64,000 nt of DNA from a candidate division KSB1 bacterium (GCA_034521575.1 JAXHMJ010000005.1:1240001-1304000), one strand, 5' to 3'. Numbered from the stretch's first letter, positions 27,967-36,892 are shown. Made by a program: numbers and translations. Notes: generated by a model not told the origin, from the sequence alone.

Positions 27967-29248
27967 ACTGATGCCCACTGGATACAAAATCCCTTTTTTC
28001 GTGATGCAGCGTCCCTCATCGTCAATGCATCCGCATTCAGAAGAATTTGATTATTTACGACGCACCTTTGACCGATCAAACTCGGAACAAACGTTAAAAA
28101 ACGGCAGCAAAATTTTGCATATTCCATTTGATTCTGAACATAAATCAACTCCCGCGGCCGGACACCGGCTGGACAACCGGGATCATGTTTTTCAGGCGCT
28201 GCTTCGCTATTACCTGTCGCAAAATCAGTATTCGAACAAGTATATTTTCAACACCCTGCAGGCCCCGGACACTCAAGTGGACGAGAACCGGCATTTTCAT
28301 TTCAGTTTATTCACACCGGATGCGGAGCCGGCCCGTGATATAATTATCCTGCTGCATGGTTTGAACGAGAAATCCTGGGACAAATACCTGCCCTGGGCGC
28401 GGTCTCTGGTCGCACTGACCGGCAAAAGCGTGCTGCTGTTCCCCACCGCCTTTCACATGGACCGCACCCCCAAAGCCTGGAGCGATCCGCGTTTGATGTC
28501 CCGGGTCGCCAAAGAACGCCGGGAGCTGTTCCCGGACGCCTCCGAGATCTCGTTTGCCAACGCCGCCATCAGTCACCGTCTACAGTTTGCGCCGGAACGC
28601 TTTCTGCTCTCCGGGCTGCAAACATTCCACGACATTCAGAAGCTGACGAAAAAAATCCGGGCGGGAAAATACCCGCAGATTTCCTCTGACGCCAGCATTG
28701 ATTTCTTTGCCTATTCCATCGGCGCCATGCTGGGGCAGGTTTTATTGATGAGCGATCCGAAAAAGTTATTTTCTGACAGCCGCCTGTTCATGTTTGCCGG
28801 CGGCGCTTCTCTCAATCTGATGAATCCGGTGTCCCGAGCCATCATGGACCGCAACGCATTCGCGTCCATCAATGAATTTTACGGAAAATTACTTGACCAG
28901 GAGAACAGCGCCAGCCTGTTTGATACGCAAATTGATGCATTCAAATATTTCAAAAGCCTGCTGCACGACGAACGCATGCAAGTTGCCGTGCGCCGCAACC
29001 GCTTTAAACAGATCGGCAAACGCATCATGGCCGTTCCGCTAAAACATGACAAAGTGATCCCGCCGCAGCATGTGCGGACAACCGGACAGGGCAGGCACGG
29101 CAAATCCTTATGGATATGCAAAACCCTGGACGCGCCGTTCCCTTACAGTCATGAAGACCCGTTTCCGCTGTCCCGGGAACAAAGTCTGGTGAATGCGCAA
29201 TTCAACAAGGTCATGTATCTGGCTGCGGATCATTTGGGCAAATCGTAA
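27959..29248 (+). CDS. DUF6051-like alpha/beta hydrolase
   Basis: 429 aa, no signal peptide. DIIILLHGLNEKSWDKYLPWA (about residues 125-145) is the oxyanion strand-turn of an alpha/beta hydrolase. DFFAYSIGAMLGQVLL (about 243-258) holds the nucleophile elbow, with Ser in YSIGA (G-x-S-x-G-like). A late HDKVIPPQHV probably carries the catalytic Asp or His region. I match it to DUF6051 from memory of the LHGLNEKSWDKYLPWA pattern, not from a search. Substrate unknown. It is translationally coupled to the double-MerR regulator, which may control it. Confidence 0.7.
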   Translation: MRRLMPTGYKIPFFVMQRPSSSMHPHSEEFDYLRRTFDRSNSEQTLKNGSKILHIPFDSEHKSTPAAGHRLDNRDHVFQALLRYYLSQNQYSNKYIFNTLQAPDTQVDENRHFHFSLFTPDAEPARDIIILLHGLNEKSWDKYLPWARSLVALTGKSVLLFPTAFHMDRTPKAWSDPRLMSRVAKERRELFPDASEISFANAAISHRLQFAPERFLLSGLQTFHDIQKLTKKIRAGKYPQISSDASIDFFAYSIGAMLGQVLLMSDPKKLFSDSRLFMFAGGASLNLMNPVSRAIMDRNAFASINEFYGKLLDQENSASLFDTQIDAFKYFKSLLHDERMQVAVRRNRFKQIGKRIMAVPLKHDKVIPPQHVRTTGQGRHGKSLWICKTLDAPFPYSHEDPFPLSREQSLVNAQFNKVMYLAADHLGKS

Positions 29249-29582
29249 GGTCAAAGGTCGTTGGGTCTAAAAGTCAAAAGTCTGAAACTCCAGAAGGAAA
29301 AGCCATATTATTTGGAGTGATGATTCATAAAAAGTATTTCAGCTGCTCGACTTTATTTAGCAGTTCAATCTCGTAGTACAGCTGATTTTGCTGTGCTACG
29401 AGTCGTTACAGCGGGAGTTTGAATCCTAATCATTCAGTTTACAAAACAGACGGCTTGACGCTTGTTCGACTTTTAGATTTTTACACAACCTGATGGCTTG
29501 TCTCCTCTCAATTTTTTCTTTTTTTTAAAACAGATTTGAATTTTACATTTTTTTTGATAAATTCATATCCAAATAATTCCCC
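29249..29582 (+). other. 334-base intergenic region with a strong hairpin
   Basis: 29370-29382 and 29390-29402 form a 13-pair stem (CTCGTAG/CTACGAG, one G-T pair) around a 7-base loop. There is no T-run directly after it. Nothing else coding was seen; the AraC-like promoter should lie at the end of the region. Confidence 0.45.
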
Positions 29583-30233
29583 ATGCCAAAACAATTATTT
29601 TATATGACAGTTGATTTTCTGGACATATTGCTGTTCGTGCTGTTTTTTCAGTTGTTATCGTTTGTTCCGTTTTTATCCATCGAGTATAAAAAGCGCAACC
29701 ATGCGAATCTGTTTCTGGCCCTGTTCCTCGGCGCCAAAGCGCTGTGCATCAGCAACATGCTGGCGTTTCGTCATTATGATTTCTTTTTCCAGCATTTCCC
29801 GCACTTGTTCATTTTCGGCAGTTCCTTTACTATATTATGGGGGCCGCTCTTGTATCTTTACACGCGCGCTTTGGTATTCAAAGAACACAGGATGAGAAAA
29901 ACGGATGCTCTGCATTTTGTTCCGTTTCTGCTGCACTTTACCTATTTGAATCCAGATCTGACATTTGAACATCTGTCCGAGATGACACATATCCCGCTGC
30001 GTTCATTATCCGAGGTATTGAACCGCACCCTGAACCAGAACTTTTACGAATTTATCAACAGCTACCGAATTCAGGAGGCCATCAGCATGTTCTCCGACCC
30101 ATCCGCCCGGCACAGCACTATTCTCGAGACGCTGTATTCGGTTGGATTCAACAGCAAATCATCATTCAATCATTTTTTTAAAAAATCCACAGGCATGACC
30201 CCTTCCCAGTACCGCCGCCTCTCCAAAGCATAA
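29583..30233 (+). CDS. short membrane-anchored AraC family regulator
   Basis: 216 aa. The first 110 residues contain three hydrophobic helices (LLFVLFFQLLSF, ALFLGAKALCI, ILWGPLLYLYTRAL), as in seven-TM AraC regulators of the FCB group. The AraC HTH follows from about residue 120 (LTFEHLSEMTHIPLRSLSEVLN ... SVGFNSKSSFNHFFKKSTG). Relatives are usually 350-400 aa; here the membrane part passes directly into the HTH at HFVPFLLHFTYLNPDLTF, so 100 or more residues seem to be missing in frame. It could be a shortened gene or a compact variant. Targets unknown; the secreted PQQ protein gene follows. Confidence 0.72.
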   Translation: MPKQLFYMTVDFLDILLFVLFFQLLSFVPFLSIEYKKRNHANLFLALFLGAKALCISNMLAFRHYDFFFQHFPHLFIFGSSFTILWGPLLYLYTRALVFKEHRMRKTDALHFVPFLLHFTYLNPDLTFEHLSEMTHIPLRSLSEVLNRTLNQNFYEFINSYRIQEAISMFSDPSARHSTILETLYSVGFNSKSSFNHFFKKSTGMTPSQYRRLSKA

Positions 30234-30344
30234 ATAAAACGTCCGGCTCGATGCACTCCGGGTTCATCCGGTCGAATATATACTGTGAAATGGCTATCTT
30301 GGCCGCGAATTCACAATTATATTCAACCCAAATTCGGAGGAATC

Positions 30345-32159
30345 ATGAAAACAATACATATCCTGATTGCAGTAATTGTAACCGCGTTATTTTTAACTCC
30401 TGTCGCGGAAACCGGTATTCAGGCAGCCGACGGCAACACCTCGGCTTTTACTTGGACATTCAAAACCGCAAAAGGTATCAACGCCTCGCCCACGCTTGTT
30501 GACAGCACCCTGTACATCGGCGGTCTGGACCAGAATTTTTATGCGCTGGACGCAGGCACCGGCAAGGTAAAATGGCAGTATCAAACCAAGATCCGGTATC
30601 CGATCCGATGCGGCAGTATGCGGCGACTGGGTCTGTGTCGAAAGCGGCAATCAATTATACGCATTCAGCCGCTACGGCGACCTGAAATGGGAATTCCCTC
30701 TGGCTCCAACCGCAGCCAATAATACCTTTGACAACTGGGATTATTATCACTCATCTCCCGTGATCGTCGACAGCATCGTGTACATTGGAAGCGTGGACGG
30801 TCTGGTGATCGGCGTAGAGCTTTTAACCGGCGAAAAAGTCTATCGCATCCAAACCAAAGGGAAAAATATCATTCGCACCACTCCGGCCGTATCCGGAGAC
30901 ACGCTGTTTTTCGGTGATTATCACGGTGTCATGTATGCGTACAGCCGGTCCAGCGGTGAAAAAATATGGGAATACAACACGTATCCTGAACGGGTCTGGC
31001 ATAGCGGCGCTCAGATTTACCGCGCATCCGGTGATCTGGAATCAATGCCGTCTTTACAGGCGGACGCGGTAGTGCGTTATATTCATTCCGCACCACTGAC
31101 GGTTCCAAACAATGGAAATTCAGCAGTCCGACAAAACAATGGATTGTGGGCGGTCCTGTACTGGATGACGATGTTCTGTATATGGGTACCTCGGATCAGC
31201 ACCTCGTGCGTGCGTTTGACGCTGCCACCGGGACAGTGCTTTGGGAGACCGGAGTGGATCAAAACATATTTGCCGCACCGGTGTACGATGATTCCTGCGT
31301 CTATGTGGTCACAGGAGCTGCATACGCCGACGGCGGCGGTTCTGTCTATGCACTTGACAAACGAACCGGTGAAAAACTGGCCAAACTGCGCCTGCCGGAC
31401 AAGGTCTTTTCCTCCCCTGAACTACAAGACGGCATCTTGTATTTCGGATGCAGCGACACCTATATCTATGCCATTCAAGTCGATGTTTTGCGCAATCTCC
31501 CTGAATTCAAACCGGACCCGGATGCCAATATAAATCTGGGCGACCTGGACATAGGTGGAACCGTTGACACATCAGGCTGGACGCTGTACAACAGCGGCGC
31601 GTTGTCTGATTCGATACAAATTTCCCTGCGTGGATTTTACCGGAATCCGACCTCTGATACAAGCGTTGTCATGCTGACGCCTTCCTGCTTTCGGATTCAG
31701 GCGCAGGATTCACAAAAAATCGACATACAAATCAATACGGAAAAGCTTGAGCCCGGCAGTTATTTGTATTTTATTACATTTACGCCACAGATCGGCGCTC
31801 AGTTTGTAAAAAATATCAGCTTTCGGGTGAATGATCCCAGTGCCGTTGAGGATGAAAATCCGGCCACAGCAGATCAATTCGCGTTGCATCAGAATTATCC
31901 GAATCCTTTTAATCCATCTACAGTGATCCGATTCACCCTAGCACAAACAGCCCATGCCTCGTTAAAAGTTTACAATACATTGGGACAACAGGTGGACAAA
32001 CTGATCAACCGAACGCTGGATGCCGGTTTGCATAAAGTCAACTGGACACCCCATGATCTCTGCGACGGTGTGTATTTTTATTCGCTAATGGTGAGCGACC
32101 CGAATGACGAATCCAGAATCGTTAAACAGGACATGAAAAAAATGATCTATATCAAATAG
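30345..32159 (+). pseudogene. secreted PQQ/beta-propeller protein with type IX-type sorting domain, frameshifted
   Basis: Start ATG 30345 after CGGAGGA. A signal peptide precedes repeats of the PQQ propeller kind (ASPTLVDSTLYIGGLDQNFYALDAGTGKVKW). The frame changes near 30618 (one extra base; GDWVCVESGNQLYAF continues in the next frame) and again between about 31010 and 31045 (GSALYSFRTTDGSKQW). The last frame runs through a beta-sandwich to a C-terminal sorting domain (HQNYPNPFNPSTVIRF ... GVYFYSLMV) like those used by type IX secretion in FCB bacteria. Total about 604 codons. It is probably a surface-exposed or secreted protein. Confidence 0.8.
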
Positions 32160-32229
32160 GCGCAGCATTTCCCGTTTAAGAATGAACATGCAGAATAACG
32201 GATTGGTCAACGAAAAAGTCATTAAAACA

Positions 32230-32256
32230 ACAACGGGAGCTTTAGGCTCCCGTTGT
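32230..32256. terminator. bidirectional terminator-like hairpin
   Basis: ACAACGGGAGC and GCTCCCGTTGT pair perfectly (11 bp) around TTTAG, between the convergent PQQ and DoxX-fusion genes. On the minus strand TTGTTTTAAT follows. Confidence 0.7.
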
Positions 32257-32282
32257 AATTTGATCAAGTTGGAAATTCAGAA

Positions 32283-33843
32283 TCAGGCATACCAATTGCG
32301 TTTACGGTTCTTTAGAGTGTTCAGTGTATTGACGGCAATATTGACGTCATCCACAATTTGAAAATCAAACATGCCCACACAGATAAAATCTGCGCCGTTC
32401 TCAAACGCAAACCGGAATCCATCCTGCGGATGAATGGCGCCGCCGGCGAGCACCTTGAATCCGATGAGAGGAATTTGTTTGTTTTGCATAAACTCGACGG
32501 TTTCTCCCGGAAACAAGCAGAACATATTGTCATGGAACTGATCATGATCACCGGACAGGTTGCCGTCCACTGAGAACGGAATACGGTTTTCTTTGGGATG
32601 CGCCGACCAGTACTGGTCATGATGCAGAGTTTTCATATAAAAATCCGGTTCAATCCCGGCCCGGTCGCAGGCCATAATCGCCTGGATGGAATGCGCGCCG
32701 AGACCGGCTGTATAGCCCTGCTGTTGGATATAGTCGATGCATTTCTGCAGCACATCAATCTCACCGTCGCGCACCCGCCAGTCACAGCAATTGCCCTGAA
32801 TCTGTACCAAATCCACACCGGCATCGATCACCTTGTCCACGTGACTGTAAATATCATCCGCGGTGGGATGAATCTGGGAGATGGTCTGCAGCTTACTGCC
32901 AAAGATACTTTTGTATTTATTAATCAGAGGAAATTGGGTATGGGTGATATTGATGGTATTGATTCCGGCTTTTTCAGCCAACTGCAGGGTTTCAAATACT
33001 TTTTTCTCCGTGTTGTAGGCTTTGAACAGAGACGAGACATAAATGAGATCGCGGGAATGCGCCCAGCCGCCGATGAGATTGCCGCCGATAAACAGACGGC
33101 TGATCTCATGCTCACCGAATTTTGCCTTTGGGCAGTTCGCCTTTTAAATCCTTGATCTGAGAGTCGCTCACCGTAATGGTGGCGCCGCTGATGGCATTGA
33201 CTTTTTCCCATTTGTATTTTTTCACCGCGCCATAGGCAAATCCGCCCAGCACCGGCAGAGTCAAGAGATGGGTCAGCACACCGCGCCGGTCCGCGGAAAA
33301 GGATTCCGCTGGCGCATGATGGCGCTTGGATAAATGCTGGATATGAGTTAGCAGACGCCGGATACCAAAATACGAATCGGTGGGAAACAGGGCAATCAGC
33401 AGCAGTCCGGCCATCTCTACCACATTTTTATTGATGAACAGATAATGCCCTTCTTTGGCCACACCAAAATCCGTGCCGATAAACGGTGGATTCGCTGCAT
33501 AATACAACAGCAGCATCGCGATGCCGAACAGACCAGCGGCGCGTGAAAAAACGCCCAGCAGCAGCGCCAGACCGATAAGCACGAGTCCGGCCATATTGAG
33601 AATATCCACAATCTGCAGCACCTGGGCGTTCGCCGCCATGGCGTGAAACAGATCAGCGAAAATCCAGCGGGACTGCTGCAGATAGGGCGCTGCGCTCCAG
33701 TCCGGGATCAGGATTTTCGACACGCCTTCATAAAGAAAATGCCAGCCGATGATCATGCGCAGCAGCACCAATGAGAGTTTGCGCAGATTCGTTAATCGTT
33801 CCGTATTCATCAATTTGCCGTTCGGGGCGGGTTTGCGTTTCAT
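32283..33843 (-). pseudogene. DoxX-like membrane domain fused to a TIM-barrel domain, frameshifted at the junction
   Basis: From ATG 33843 (AAAGGA upstream) the first frame encodes a DoxX/DoxD-like membrane domain with four helices (LRMIIGWHFLYEGVSKI ... LLIGLALLLGVFSRAAGLFGIAMLLLYYAA). It ends after SQIKDLKGELPKGKIR. Removing one base at 33117 gives GKIGEHEISRLFIGGNLIGGW and a barrel to 32283 (INTINITHT, LVQIQGNCCDW, VDGNLSGDHD, FICVGMFDF), similar in start to aldo/keto-reductase-type barrels (VSRLxLGGN). The restored protein is about 520 aa: a quinone-linked membrane part joined to a soluble barrel. Function unknown. TTG 33900 is a weaker start. Confidence 0.7.
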
Positions 33844-33901
33844 GGGATTGTTTCCTTTACTGCCAGGGGTATTCAAGTACAACGTTGAGACGTTTTTCAA
33901 T

Positions 33902-34123
33902 TTATCTAATATAAGAATTGTGGTTTAGAATTGCACAAACTTTTTCTGAATGGATAGGGAAAAACCGGTTGACTGCATGAAAATTAAAAAGCCTGAATTT
34001 ACCGCAAAAATCGAGGTAATATTGCAGCCACTTTAGAAAAGACGGAATTTTATCAACTGTTATTTTATTATTTTTTAAATATTCAAAATAACGTTTTCTG
34101 ATAGATTCAGAAATATTTTGCAT
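33902..34123 (-). pseudogene. intI: truncated integron integrase (N-terminal fragment)
   Basis: 73 codons from the ATG at 34123, with AGGGGG upstream. Residues 8-42 (IRKRYFEYLKNNKITVDKIP, then FLKWLQYYLDFCGKF) resemble the N-terminal SAM-like domain of integron integrases (the pattern xYLKWLRYYLDFCxKY). After FCGKF the sequence loses the family pattern and the frame stops at 33902. The catalytic domain (R...HxxR...Y) is absent, so it cannot be active. It is oriented away from the cassettes, as intI genes are. Confidence 0.7.
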
Positions 34124-34159
34124 AACGCCCCCTTTTTCCGTTTATCATTACAGTTGCAG

Positions 34160-34180
34160 TGCTAAACGATATGTTTAGCA
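34160..34180. repeat. inverted repeat in the intI-cassette gap
   Basis: TGCTAAAC-GATAT-GTTTAGCA, eight perfect pairs with a five-base loop, 37 bases upstream of the intI start. It could be an operator of intI or part of attI; its CTAAAC/GTTTAG core resembles recombination-site boxes only loosely. Confidence 0.45.
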
Positions 34181-34256
34181 TTCAAGAGTGATAAGAAATT
34201 TATTTGATAAAAGCAATGATTTTTATTGATTTTATAACTAAATTTCAATAGTTTCT

Positions 34257-34284
34257 TTTGAATGCGCATAAGAAACTGTATACT
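34257..34284 (+). promoter_or_regulatory. candidate cassette promoter (Pc)
   Basis: TTTGAA (34257-34262), 16 bases, TATACT (34279-34284), directly upstream of the attI-like core and reading into cassette 1. The match is moderate. Confidence 0.45.
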
Positions 34285-34313
34285 TACTGGTTAGCCATCG
34301 ATAAAGGGATATA

Positions 34314-34850
34314 GTGGTAGATAATAGCCATACTGAACCTCTGAATTCACTTAAACCTCAAGAGATCAAATCCAGGCTTCTGGCAACTAGTATCATTCTA
34401 TCCTCATATGAAATTATAAAATCAATGGTTTTACCGAGAACAAAATTTTCATTTTTAGTCGGTTTTGGATATGGCGGCGACAAATATTCCGATGATTACG
34501 AAAAAGATGTATTAACTCGACACGATAGCCCATTAATAGCAAGTGCAAAATATTTAGCTGAGCATTATGAAGCAATTACGCTTGATGATGTCGATCAGAT
34601 CATAAAAATGAGAGATATGAGAAATCGTATCGCGCATGACCTCCCAACCGTTTTGGTAAAGGAAGAATTCATAGACTTAATTGAATTCGTAAAAAAAGCT
34701 CGTAATTTGGTTTTTAAGCTCGATAATTTTTGGATGTATATCGAAATTGGGCACGACCCGGAGCATCAAGGGACTGACTGGGACACAGCCTATAGCAACG
34801 CAACGATGTTTATTGACCATCTAATTGGGTTAGCCGAAATATATCAGTAG
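34314..34850 (+). CDS. cassette 1 protein, HEPN-like
   Basis: 178 aa from GTG 34314 (AAGGGA upstream). It is all-helical by appearance, with no signal. The segment IIKMRDMRNRIAHDLPTVL (about residues 101-119) has the R-x4-H pattern (RNRIAH) of HEPN domains, many of which are RNases in toxin-antitoxin and defence systems. The rest is not recognised. It fills cassette 1, with its stop six bases before the attC R'' box, a typical cassette arrangement. HEPN nuclease activity is a hypothesis. Confidence 0.6.
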   Translation: MVDNSHTEPLNSLKPQEIKSRLLATSIILSSYEIIKSMVLPRTKFSFLVGFGYGGDKYSDDYEKDVLTRHDSPLIASAKYLAEHYEAITLDDVDQIIKMRDMRNRIAHDLPTVLVKEEFIDLIEFVKKARNLVFKLDNFWMYIEIGHDPEHQGTDWDTAYSNATMFIDHLIGLAEIYQ

Positions 34851-34856
34851 TAAATT

Positions 34857-34915
34857 GGCTAACAAATCACTGGTGCCGACCCAAAAAGCCGGGCGGCACA
34901 GTTCAATCGTTAGGG
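34857..34915 (+). repeat. attC recombination site of cassette 1
   Basis: R'' GGCTAAC (34857-34863) and R' GTTAGGG (34909-34915) flank an imperfect palindrome. CTG-G-TGCCG-A-CCC pairs with GGG-CGGCA-CAG, leaving G and A unpaired on one arm, the extrahelical bases that attC sites use for strand choice. Length 59 bases. Confidence 0.75.
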
Positions 34916-34979
34916 CTGTACAATTCATCAAAGAATTCGAATCATTTTAAAATATTCACACAAAAAAAGGACGTTATCA

Positions 34980-35583
34980 GTGAAGATTATCTCGTTTATT
35001 TCTAGCTCTATTGATGATTGTACAGTTAACACAGAATAAGCTTTTTAGTCAAGACCAAAGTGGGATTATCAAAGGGACTGTTATTAAACTTGAAAGCGGT
35101 GAGAAACTTCCAGGAGCGAACATAATTGTGACTAACACGTTATTTGGGGCATCTTCAAATTCTGATGGAGAATATCAAATCACGGGATTAGATACAGGCA
35201 CATACAACCTTGAATGTAATCTAATTGGTTATAAATCAATTTCAATTACTGATATCCAAGTCAAAGAGGATAAACCAACAGAAATTACTTTTTTGCTCTC
35301 CCCCACCACTCTGGAACATGATGAGATAGTTGTAAGTTTCGAAATGCCTAAGAAAATGCCCAACAAAAATAAGTATGATATTGATCCAGATTTTGCCATT
35401 ATCGTTGATGACTCGATTGATCCAGATATGATAATCGCCGTCGATCCTTCCGTCGATCCCGGTATTTTTTTGAATTCCATCAATCCCACAATGGGAGTAA
35501 AATCAAGCAATGATACATTGAATATAAGGATACTTGATTTAATAAAAGATAAATCAAAATCAAAAAAAGAAAAAGAACACTGA
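34980..35583 (+). pseudogene. cassette 2 protein: secreted carboxypeptidase-regulatory-like domain, frameshifted in the signal peptide
   Basis: GTG 34980 follows AAAAGGA by eight bases, but its frame leaves the coding frame after two codons. One extra base near 34985 joins it to LSRLFLALLMIVQLTQNKLFS, a good signal peptide. The mature part has a CarboxypepD_reg-like beta sandwich (GIIKGTVIKLESGEKLPGANI ... SDGEYQITGLDTGTYNLE, about residues 25-100). An acidic tail with repeated IDPD/VDPS units and a Lys-rich end follow. It is probably exported. Without correcting the frame, translation could begin at TTG/ATG 35011-35014. Confidence 0.6.
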
Positions 35584-35660
35584 AAACCAATGAAGATTTA
35601 TGTGATGCTGCAAATCGAAATAATTTCTTCATTAACTTAATCGATCAAGCAGTAAGGCAG

Positions 35661-35728
35661 CCCTAACGAATAAGCGTTGCATTCGACCTGAACGCAGTGA
35701 AGGTCGATATGCGAACGCGGGGTTGGAC
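35661..35728 (+). repeat. attC recombination site of cassette 2
   Basis: R'' CCCTAAC (35661-35667) and R' GTTGGAC (35722-35728; fits GTTRRRY). Between them GCGTT-GCAT-TCGACC pairs with GGTCGA-T-ATGC-G-AACGC. T and G are extrahelical on one side. Length 68 bases, a typical attC hairpin with a 13-base end loop. Confidence 0.8.
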
Positions 35729-35776
35729 TTGGCCCTGACGACTCGCAGCGAGTTTTAGTAGTGGAGTTGTAAGTTA

Positions 35777-35866
35777 ATGGAATTTACATTTTGGGGAACG
35801 CACTCTACACAACAGTTAAAAACTGTTCAGAAAATATATCTCGGAAAAAATCCCTTAGAAAAATGA
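35777..35866 (+). CDS. tiny reading frame in a possible broken third cassette
   Basis: 29 codons (MEFTFWGTHSTQQLK...) after a weak GGAG, starting 55 bases into what would be a third cassette. No matching third attC (a GTCCAAC box is expected) is seen before the IS91-like remnant, so the cassette would be truncated. A chance frame is equally possible. A 7-bp hairpin (35811-35827) lies inside it. Confidence 0.2.
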   Translation: MEFTFWGTHSTQQLKTVQKIYLGKNPLEK

Positions 35867-35972
35867 ATCGTATCAAATCCTGAGCAAGGTTCAAAACAAG
35901 CTGTAAACAAGGCAAAACTACTGTTTTCTAATATAAAAGACATACGTCACCCATGTCATTGAAAATGATTTT

Positions 35973-36530
35973 TTAAAGTTTTGAGATTGTAAGCCCAATG
36001 TTTGGAGGTCCTCTTCTTTTCGGGATTTCCGCGACAAAAATCAGTGCATGTCCGCAGTCAGGGCATTTCATGATTTTATCGTCTGTGATTAAATCATCAA
36101 TATTTGTTTGTAAACGTTCACCGATCAGTTCTTTGACATATGCCAATTCACCTCGTTTTTTGGTGGCCAATATTCCGAAATAGCGCACTTTTACAAAGCT
36201 TTTTGGAAGAATATGCTGTAAGAACAGATATATGAATTCATTGGCATCCAGTGACCGGGTTTTCACGGTATCTGTTTGAGCATCTTTATAGCGGAATGTT
36301 ACCTTGCCATGTTGTAAGTTTATTATGTTTTTGTCAGAAATGGCTACACGCATGATGTATGGTGCCAAGTATTTAGGGGTGGGATAGATTATTTTGAAAA
36401 GAAAAAGGAAATTAAAAGATATAATCCCACCCCCCTTAAGAGCTGATTGTCCGTTTCCAACTGGTTTGATATGACAAACCCATTTCTTTTTTTGCAATTT
36501 TAGCAGCATCCTTGGCTTCTTTGAAAGCAA
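35973..36530 (-). pseudogene. remnant of an IS91 family transposase
   Basis: The C-terminal part of a Y2-type transposase: KWVCHIKPVGNGQSAL, YLAPYIMRVAISDKNI, EFIYLFLQHILPKSFVKVRYFG and the final zinc-ribbon-like KCPDCGHALI. The N-terminal zinc finger and the HUH/tyrosine motifs are missing, so it is inactive. A short palindromic insertion adds 21 codons between QSALK and YLAPY. The upstream end runs into the integrase remnant near 36505. In FCB bacteria IS91-like genes often sit beside such integrases. Confidence 0.75.
36376..36433. repeat. small palindromic insertion inside the transposase gene
   Basis: GGGGTGGGAT (36376-36385) and ATCCCACCCC (36424-36433) are perfect 10-bp terminal inverted repeats around a 38-base AT-rich centre. 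The translated insert breaks a conserved transposase block, so it arrived after the IS91-like gene. It looks like a miniature, non-autonomous element. Confidence 0.6.
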
Positions 36531-36892
36531 TTTGTATACTTGTCAAAGGAATAGGTTTATCAGTGGTTGGCATAGCGTTTCCACCACGGCCAGGTGCCGG
36601 GAATATCCATTTTGGATTTCGATGTGTTTTGTTGTAGAGGAAGTATTGGCGCAGTTCCTCTTCGGTGATTTGATCAGGTGGTTTTTGGTAATGTGTTGAA
36701 AGTTGAGCAATAGAACGAATGTACATTTCAATTGTTCGTTCCGATTTACCCTGTGAGATATAATATTTTCAAAAATTGAATATCTAAAGCGTTCAACTGA
36801 TTCTGAATAAAATCTATGACGCTAGTCTATCTCACGGGGCAGGTACCTTTGAGTTGCATGTCTTCAGTCATACGTGTACGCCAGTCAGTCAT
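36436..36892 (-). pseudogene. decayed tyrosine recombinase (IS91-associated integrase)
   Basis: From ATG 36892 (GGAGG upstream) it encodes MTDWRTRMTEDMQLKGT, then an insertion stops the frame at TAG. After the insertion it resumes: GKSERTIEMYIRSIAQLSTH ... PDQITEEELRQYFLY, the N-terminal SAM-like domain. It then jumps directly to HRNPKWIFPAPGRGG and TDKPIPLTSIQIAFKEA from the late catalytic domain. More than 100 codons with the first catalytic Arg are deleted, and the final RHxxR/Y part is missing. So there are at least two lesions: an internal deletion and a small insertion. Confidence 0.75.
36749..36839. repeat. second small inverted-repeat insertion, in the integrase gene
   Basis: CCCTGTGAGATA (36749-36760) and TATCTCACGGGG (36828-36839) are 12-bp inverted ends with one mismatch, around 67 AT-rich bases. 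It interrupts the integrase between MQLKG and SERTIEMY, which are contiguous in relatives. Its ends differ from those of the insertion at 36376, so it is another family of miniature element. Confidence 0.6.

Larger units (their letters stand above)
33902..35728. mobile_element. relic integron with two gene cassettes
   Basis: The layout is that of an integron: a truncated integrase gene on the minus strand (33902-34123), a promoter facing the array (34257-34284), an attI-like core GTTAGCC (34290-34296), and two plus-strand cassettes each ending in attC. Cassette 1 is 34291-34909 and cassette 2 is 34910-35722. Each cassette's attC R'' box is the exact reverse complement of the core at that cassette's own left edge: GGCTAAC with GTTAGCC, and GCCCTAAC with GTTAGGGC. 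This is what circular cassettes inserted by an integron integrase leave behind. Confidence 0.75.

Noticed and set aside
35723-35972. Complete third integron cassette
   Set aside because: The left edge exists (R' GTTGGAC), but no matching GTCCAAC box or attC hairpin follows before the IS91-like remnant.
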